Assembly (NCBI GenBank): GCA_000437375.1
Contig: FR898238.1
Coordinates: 10,966-48,100, forward strand
DNA from: Eubacterium sp. CAG:841
GTDB lineage: Bacteria; Bacillota; Clostridia; Oscillospirales; CAG-272
Reading direction: 5' to 3'
DNA length: 37,135 nucleotides
Shown: positions 32,729 through 37,135 of the stretch, one piece after another
How positions within the stretch are numbered: the stretch's first letter is position 1
Layout: each line of letters begins with the position of its first letter
The notes under the pieces: model-generated
Databases searched by the model: none
What the model was told of the DNA's origin: nothing
Seen by the model: only the letters and a program-made list of their open reading frames with translations
Program-made: the position numbers and the translations under genes

Positions 32729-33838
32729 TTGAAAAGAAAAGTTCTTATTCTCGGTGAAAGCTATATGAATCTTGAAATGGAAACAGACCGTTTGTCAAAG
32801 AACGGAAATATAACATACGGCGGAAAATACAGTTTTCATCCCTACGGAGCGACGGCTGCCGCAGCGATTACGGCGGGAAAAATGGGCGCTTCGTGTGTTC
32901 TTTGCACAAAGCTCGCCGACGACATGAACGGCAACCGACTGAAAAAATATTATGAATCGTGCGGACTCGATTCAAGAATGATAATGACCGCGCAGGGAGA
33001 ACAGACAGGCTTTGCCGTAACTCTTTACGATGACAAAGGCGAGGCTGAACATTATGTTTCGAAAGGCGCAAACAAACAGTTCACAAAAGAAGATATAGAC
33101 GAAGCCTTCGGAACATTTCCGGACTTTTTCCTTGTTCCGCAGGACGAGCTTTTCTGCGCGGAGATTCCCGAAGATAAATCTGCAAAGACGTCGTCAAAAG
33201 ACGAAGCGATAGACGAGGACATCGCCTCCGGAGAAGCGGCAAACGCAAAAATTCCGGACAGCATATCGGATTCGGAGGACAACTCCGGCGCAGAAAAAGT
33301 AACCGACCCCAGAGGCAGAGATTCCCTTGCGCTTTACGCCTGCAACAAGGCTATGGAAAGAGGCGTTGAAATGATCGTTGACTATAATTCGGCAGCGTCG
33401 TCTCTTCCCTTTGCGGCATTCAAGGGCATAAAAGCTTTCATTATTTCGGATGAAACACTTTACAAAATGACAGGCTTCTATCCAACGTCCGAGGACAGGC
33501 TCATCCGTTCGCTCGTATCACTCAAATCAAAGATACCGTCAAGATATTACATCGTCCAGATAGGCAGAGACACTTCTCTCGTGTACGACGGAAACTCTTA
33601 TCAGAAAGTAACCCTTCCAACTCCGGACGGAGAAACTTCGGGAAAGATGAATCCGACATATATAGGTGCGTTCACGGCAGAATATCTTGAGACCAAAAAC
33701 GTTGTCCGCGCCTGCACATATGCGGGAGTGGCAAGCCTGCTCACTCAGTCGCACGATGGCGTTCTTGAAAAAATACCGTCAAGAAAAGAAATTGAAGAAT
33801 ACATCGTCGGAAAGGGTATAAAAACATTCGTATGGTAA
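32729..33838 (+). CDS. PfkB/ribokinase-fold protein, probable pseudokinase
   Basis: 369 residues from a TTG start with GGTG seven bases upstream. The fold is recognisable: VLILGESYMNLE at the start, GGKYSFHPYGATAAAAITAG (substrate lid region), LADDMNGNRLKKYYESCGLD, then VDYNSAAS and FIISDETLYKMTG. At the place of the nucleotide/catalytic motif (normally D-T-x-G-A-G-D-x-F) it has MNPTYIGAFTAEYL, so the anion-hole glycines and the catalytic Asp are absent. Between about 150 and 196 there is an extra low-complexity acidic/serine segment (SKDEAIDEDIASGEA and following) not usual in the family. It overlaps ruvX by seven bases and is the first gene of an operon with ruvX and glyS. A binding or regulatory role is more likely than sugar phosphorylation. 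Confidence 0.78.
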   Translation: MKRKVLILGESYMNLEMETDRLSKNGNITYGGKYSFHPYGATAAAAITAGKMGASCVLCTKLADDMNGNRLKKYYESCGLDSRMIMTAQGEQTGFAVTLYDDKGEAEHYVSKGANKQFTKEDIDEAFGTFPDFFLVPQDELFCAEIPEDKSAKTSSKDEAIDEDIASGEAANAKIPDSISDSEDNSGAEKVTDPRGRDSLALYACNKAMERGVEMIVDYNSAASSLPFAAFKGIKAFIISDETLYKMTGFYPTSEDRLIRSLVSLKSKIPSRYYIVQIGRDTSLVYDGNSYQKVTLPTPDGETSGKMNPTYIGAFTAEYLETKNVVRACTYAGVASLLTQSHDGVLEKIPSRKEIEEYIVGKGIKTFVW

Positions 33839-34251
33839 AAATGCTCGGGATAGACTACGGCGACGCACGCACCGGACTTGCTTATTCCGACGATCTCGGA
33901 CTTCTGGCAATAGGCGCAGGTTGCGTCAAAAGCTATAATCCGGAAAAAGCCGCCGATGAAATAGTCGCAAAAGCAAAAGAAATGGGCATAGGACTTATGG
34001 TTCTCGGAAAGCCGCTCAATATGAACGGAACGGAAGGTCCGCGCGCACAGGCGTGCAAGGATTTTGCCGAAATGCTTATGGCTCGCACCGACATTCCCGT
34101 CGTCATGATAGACGAAAGAAGAACAACGGTTCAGGCGCACGAAATACTCTCCGAAACAGGCGTTTTCGGAAAAAAGCGCAAGGAAAAAATAGATTCTCTT
34201 GCAGCGGAAATAATTCTTCAGACCTATATGGATAAACAAAAAAATATTTAA
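33832..34251 (+). CDS. ruvX: RuvX/YqgF putative Holliday junction resolvase / pre-16S rRNA nuclease
   Basis: 139 residues, normal length. RNase H-like fold with the first acidic site in MLGIDYGDARTG, GLMVLGKPLNMNGTEGPRA, then VVMIDERRTTVQAHE and the final acidic site in KEKIDSLAAEIILQTY. YqgF is essential in E. coli, where it trims the 5' end of 16S rRNA; a Holliday-junction role has been proposed for relatives. Starts at 33832 or 33841 are both possible; neither has its own good ribosome-binding site, so translation is probably coupled to the overlapping upstream gene. Confidence 0.93.
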   Translation: MVKMLGIDYGDARTGLAYSDDLGLLAIGAGCVKSYNPEKAADEIVAKAKEMGIGLMVLGKPLNMNGTEGPRAQACKDFAEMLMARTDIPVVMIDERRTTVQAHEILSETGVFGKKRKEKIDSLAAEIILQTYMDKQKNI

Positions 34252-34271
34252 TTGCAAAGGATAAAGTCATT

Positions 34272-35669
34272 ATGGAACAGTCACAAAAAACTATGGAAAA
34301 ACTCGTAGCCCTCTGCAAAAACAGAGGTTTTGTATTCGCAGGCTCCGAAATATACGGCGGTCTTGCAAACACATGGGATTACGGTCCTCTCGGCGTTGAA
34401 ATGAAGAACAACATCAAAAAAGCGTGGTGGAAGAAGTTCGTTCAGGAAAGCCCGTACAACGTAGGTCTTGACGCCGCTATTCTTATGAACCCACAGACAT
34501 GGGTAGCTTCCGGACATCTCGGCGGCTTCTCCGATCCGCTTATGGATTGCCGTGAATGCAAAGAACGTTTCCGCGCAGACAAGCTCATAGAAGATTACTG
34601 CGCCGAAACCGGCACTGCGCTTGACAAGCCCATCGACGCTTTCACTCAGACCGAAATGAAGGATTTCATTGAAGAACACAACATTCCCTGTCCCTCATGC
34701 GGCAAGCACAATTTTACGGATATCCGTCAGTTTAACCTTATGTTCAAAACATTTCAGGGCGTTACGGAGGATGCAAAAAATACTGTATATCTCCGTCCGG
34801 AAACAGCTCAGGGCATATTCGTAAACTTCACAAACGTTCAGCGTACGACTCGTAAAAAGCTTCCTTTCGGTATAGGTCAGATAGGCAAATCGTTCCGTAA
34901 CGAAATAACTCCCGGAAACTTCATTTTCCGCGTCCGCGAATTTGAACAGATGGAGCTTGAGTTCTTCTGTCAGCCCGGAACAGACCTTGAATGGTTTGCT
35001 TATTGGCGTTCGTTCTGCAAGAATTGGCTTCTCTCGCTCGGAATGACCGAAGAGCATCTCCGCCTCCGCGACCACGATCCGGAAGAGCTTTGCTTCTATT
35101 CAAAAGCAACCACAGACTTTGAGTTTCTCTTCCCGTTCGGATGGGGCGAGCTTTGGGGCGTTGCCGACAGAACGGATTACGACCTTACACAGCATCAGAA
35201 CACATCCGGCAAAGATCTTACCTACTTTGATCCCGACAAGAATGAAAGATATATCCCTTATGTTATCGAACCGTCGCTCGGCGTTGAACGTTCGTTCCTC
35301 GCGTTCCTTTGCGACGCTTACGACGAAGAAGAAATAGGCGAAGGCGACGTACGCACGGTGCTTCACCTTCATCCCGCGCTTGCACCGTTCAAGGCAGCCG
35401 TTCTTCCGCTTTCAAAGAAACTCAGCGACAAGGCTGTTGAGATTCACAACGAACTTGCAAAATACTTCCCCACCGATTTTGATGAAACGGGTTCTATCGG
35501 CAAGAGATACCGCAGGGAGGACGAGATCGGAACGCCGTTCTGCATAACATACGATTTCGATTCCGAAACAGACGGTTGCGTAACCGTTCGTGACAGAGAC
35601 ACGATGCAGCAGGAACGCATAAAAATCGCGGATCTCCGCAGCTATATAGAAAAAAAGCTTGAATTCTGA
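34272..35669 (+). CDS. glyS: Glycyl-tRNA synthetase, alpha2 type
   Basis: 465 residues, class II single-chain GlyRS (eukaryote/archaeal-like dimer form found in many Gram-positives). Seen: FVFAGSEIYGGLANTWDYGP at the N-terminus, motif 2 region FRNEITPGNFIFRVREFEQM, GWGELWGVADRTDYDL and motif 3 in PSLGVERSFLAF; the C-terminal anticodon-binding domain starts near LHPALAPFKAAVLPL. A zinc-like site is present, CRECKE with CPSCGKH. AAAGGA lies ten bases before the ATG. It follows ruvX by 20 bases. No T-box precedes it. Codon bias suggests strong expression. Confidence 0.97.
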   Translation: MEQSQKTMEKLVALCKNRGFVFAGSEIYGGLANTWDYGPLGVEMKNNIKKAWWKKFVQESPYNVGLDAAILMNPQTWVASGHLGGFSDPLMDCRECKERFRADKLIEDYCAETGTALDKPIDAFTQTEMKDFIEEHNIPCPSCGKHNFTDIRQFNLMFKTFQGVTEDAKNTVYLRPETAQGIFVNFTNVQRTTRKKLPFGIGQIGKSFRNEITPGNFIFRVREFEQMELEFFCQPGTDLEWFAYWRSFCKNWLLSLGMTEEHLRLRDHDPEELCFYSKATTDFEFLFPFGWGELWGVADRTDYDLTQHQNTSGKDLTYFDPDKNERYIPYVIEPSLGVERSFLAFLCDAYDEEEIGEGDVRTVLHLHPALAPFKAAVLPLSKKLSDKAVEIHNELAKYFPTDFDETGSIGKRYRREDEIGTPFCITYDFDSETDGCVTVRDRDTMQQERIKIADLRSYIEKKLEF

Positions 35670-35675
35670 TAATAC

Positions 35676-35710
35676 AAAACCGCTCGGCAATATCCGGGCG
35701 GTTTTTCTTT
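35676..35710 (+). terminator. Intrinsic terminator after glyS
   Basis: Stem AAAACCGCTCGG / CCGGGCGGTTTT (one U-G pair) with a 6-base loop, then TTTTTCTTT. Confidence 0.92.
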
Positions 35711-35739
35711 AATCCGCCTTATTTATCCTTATTTTTCAG

Positions 35740-35768
35740 TTGATTTTTTTGTGATTTTGTGATATACT
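35740..35768 (+). promoter_or_regulatory. Sigma-A promoter of the LysR gene
   Basis: -35 TTGATT (35740-35745), 17-bp spacer ending in TGA (extended -10), -10 TATACT (35763-35768). Confidence 0.75.
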
Positions 35769-35796
35769 GTTAAAAACACTGTTACGGAGGCGCGGT

Positions 35797-36723
35797 ATGA
35801 ATCTTTTACACATGAAATACGCCGTTGAAATAGCCGAAACCAATTCAATAAACAAAGCGGCGGACAAGCTTTACGTCGGACAATCGGCACTCAGCCGCGC
35901 GATAAAAGAGCTTGAAGCCTCGCTTGGCGTCACGCTTTTCGAACGCAGTGCAAAAGGAATGTTTCTCACTGCGGACGGCGAAATATTTATTCACCACGCA
36001 AAAAACGTTCTCGCCCAGATAGATGAAATAGAAGATATGTTCAGCGGCGGAACAATAAGCAAAAAACACTTTTCGGTCTCGGTTCCGAGAGCAAGCTATA
36101 TTGCAAAAGCTTTTGCGGAATTTTCCAAAGTCATAGACAAAGATACGCAAGCCGAAATACTGTATAAAGAAACGAACTCTATGCGCGCCGTAAAAAACAT
36201 TTTGCAGGAAGACTATAAACTCGGGATAATACGTTATGCCGAAAATTATGATAAATATTATAAGACGATGATGGACGAAAAAGGTCTTGACTATGAGCTT
36301 ATAACAGAATTCCGTCACGTCCTTATAATGAGTTCCGAAAGTCCGCTTGCAAAAAAAGAAAAGATAACATACGGCGATCTTGTTGATCTTGTTGAAATAT
36401 CTAACCCCGATCCATATGTACCGTCGTTGCCTTTGGCGGAAGTGCGGAAAGAAGAGCTTTCGGAGATATCTTCCCGCAGAATATTCGTTTTTGAGCGCGC
36501 AAGCCAATTTGAGCTTCTATCCGAAAATCCCGAAACATATATGTGGGTATCGCCCGTTCCCCAAAAAACTCTCGAGCGCTTCGGTCTTGCCCAGCGTAAA
36601 TGCGACGAAAACAAACGCGTTTACAAAGATTTACTCATCCATCGCAAGGATTATTCTCATTCGGAGCTTGACAATATGTTTATTGAATATGTGATAAAAT
36701 CAAAACGCGAAGTTTTGAAATAA
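35797..36723 (+). CDS. LysR-family transcriptional regulator
   Basis: 308 residues, typical length. The winged helix-turn-helix is at the N-terminus (INKAADKLYVGQSALSRAIK, LEASLGVTLFERSAKG, LTADGEIF); a linker helix leads to a substrate-binding-protein-like effector domain (from about residue 90). CGGAGG precedes the ATG at six bases. LysR regulators often control a divergent neighbour, but here both neighbours lie on the same strand, so the target is unknown. Ends at a terminator before rex. Confidence 0.93.
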   Translation: MNLLHMKYAVEIAETNSINKAADKLYVGQSALSRAIKELEASLGVTLFERSAKGMFLTADGEIFIHHAKNVLAQIDEIEDMFSGGTISKKHFSVSVPRASYIAKAFAEFSKVIDKDTQAEILYKETNSMRAVKNILQEDYKLGIIRYAENYDKYYKTMMDEKGLDYELITEFRHVLIMSSESPLAKKEKITYGDLVDLVEISNPDPYVPSLPLAEVRKEELSEISSRRIFVFERASQFELLSENPETYMWVSPVPQKTLERFGLAQRKCDENKRVYKDLLIHRKDYSHSELDNMFIEYVIKSKREVLK

Positions 36724-36728
36724 TTTTT

Positions 36729-36762
36729 ACTGCGCCTGCATTTTTTGCAAGCGCAGTTTTTG
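36729..36762 (+). terminator. Intrinsic terminator after the LysR gene
   Basis: ACTGCGC / GCGCAGT stem (7 bp), extended by TGCA/TGCA after one mismatch, followed by TTTTTGATTT. Confidence 0.85.
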
Positions 36763-36814
36763 ATTTCGCCCTCAGTATATCGATAAACGCAACACCGATA
36801 TGAGAAAGCGGCAA

Positions 36815-36857
36815 TTCACAAACATAATATATTCTGATATTCTTTAAGATAAAGAAT
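36815..36857 (+). promoter_or_regulatory. Candidate rex promoter with overlapping dyad
   Basis: -35 TTCACA (36815-36820), 17-bp spacer, -10 TATTCT (36838-36843). A perfect dyad ATTCTTT-AAGAT-AAAGAAT (36839-36857) covers the -10 and transcript start; a second one, GGACGAT-T-ATTGTCC (36858-36872, one G-T), follows. They could be operators or leader hairpins. Neither resembles the known Rex site. Confidence 0.4.
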
Positions 36858-36889
36858 GGACGATTATTGTCCGGACAGGAGGTGTCGCC

Positions 36890-37135
36890 TTGAAGGAGGC
36901 AGACGTATCGCGTGCAACACTCGGCAGAATACCTACATACCTTAAGTATCTCAAAGCGTTGCCGCCTCAAACACATAACATATCCGCAACAAAAATTTCA
37001 AAGGAGCTTGGCCTCGGAGAAGTTCAGGTCAGAAAGGATCTCGGAACCATCTGCGGATCGGGCAAACCCAAAATAGGATACCTTACAGCGGAGCTTGTCG
37101 CGAGTCTTGAAAACTTTCTCTGCTCCAAAAACGGC
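36890..37135 (+). CDS. rex: Redox-sensing transcriptional repressor Rex, 5' part
   Basis: First 82 codons; the gene continues past the right edge. Start is a TTG at 36890 with AGGAGGTG five bases upstream. The visible part is the N-terminal winged-helix domain: ATLGRIPTYLKYLKAL, ISATKISKELGLGEVQVRKD and GKPKIGYLTAELVASLENF match Rex, including the invariant RKD in the recognition helix. The usual tyrosine-phenylalanine-glycine after RKD (SYFG or similar) is replaced by TICGSGKP, which is a common clostridial variant area. Rex dimers sense the NADH/NAD ratio through a C-terminal Rossmann domain (outside the window) and repress fermentation genes. ldhA in this window is a possible target by family knowledge only. 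Confidence 0.9.
   Translation, partial: MKEADVSRATLGRIPTYLKYLKALPPQTHNISATKISKELGLGEVQVRKDLGTICGSGKPKIGYLTAELVASLENFLCSKNG

Noticed and set aside
36680..36976. Minus-strand open frame over the LysR-rex junction
   Set aside because: It covers the LysR terminator, the rex promoter and the rex coding start; no ribosome-binding site; the plus-strand Rex match is clear.
1..37135. CRISPR arrays, insertion sequences, tRNA or rRNA genes, prophage genes
   Set aside because: No spaced direct repeats, transposase or integrase motifs, cloverleaf-like sequences or phage structural genes were seen on either strand.

Overview
The window looks like a chromosomal segment of an anaerobic, endospore-forming Firmicute of the class Clostridia. 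The evidence is a forespore sigma factor of the SigG type, formate-tetrahydrofolate ligase, D-lactate dehydrogenase, a Rex redox repressor, Shine-Dalgarno sites of the GGAGG type before nearly every gene, several GTG/TTG starts, and sigma-A promoters often with a TGn extended -10. Base composition is intermediate and nothing points to an integrated phage, insertion sequence, CRISPR array or rRNA/tRNA gene. I cannot name the genus.

Layout. 1-6562 (minus) is the first ~2187 codons of a giant cyclic beta-1,2-glucan synthase (GT84, glucoamylase-like and GH94 modules) that runs off the left edge. 6683-11432 (minus) holds comEC, pgi, a small Cys/His-rich unknown and a TtcA-like tRNA thiolase. 11650-14723 (plus) holds sigG, an rsuA-family pseudouridine synthase and an orphan MsmK/UgpC-type sugar-transport ATPase with a structured leader. 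14845-18196 holds a zinc-ribbon membrane protein, a divergent ribbon-helix-helix protein, then fhs and ldhA (minus). 18321-20726 (plus) is glpK with a monoacylglycerol-lipase-like hydrolase. 20776-24056 (minus) is a three-gene SPFH / zinc-ribbon / TPM-domain membrane module resembling Bacillus ydjI-ydjG-ydjH. 24244-27663 (plus) is a YfcE-type phosphodiesterase followed by a methionine ABC transporter operon. 27721-31672 (minus) is a metallo-beta-lactamase-fold hydrolase with gltX and glnS. 31828-37135 (plus) holds a WecG/TagA glycosyltransferase, a PfkB-fold protein, ruvX, glyS, a LysR regulator and the 5' end of rex.

The most striking locus is the methionine transporter operon at 24829-27663. 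(1) A consensus promoter is followed by a 33-codon ORF with a strong ribosome-binding site and 7 methionines, five of them within eight codons. Next come a perfect 12-bp antiterminator pairing and an intrinsic terminator. This has the architecture of leader-peptide attenuation, used here for methionine uptake, where Firmicutes normally use SAM riboswitches or T-boxes. (2) The substrate-binding lipoprotein of the same operon carries the two halves of a MetQ protein in swapped order (native C-terminal half first, then the native N-terminal half). It therefore reads as a natural circular permutation behind an intact lipoprotein signal.

Other points of interest are the PspA-less ydjGHI-like module, a PfkB-fold protein that has lost the GAGD catalytic motif and carries an acidic insertion, a ComEC whose C-terminal metallo-beta-lactamase domain has lost metal and active-site residues, a cascade of mutually exclusive hairpins before the sugar ATPase gene, and a palindrome lying between the promoter elements of the ribbon-helix-helix gene.
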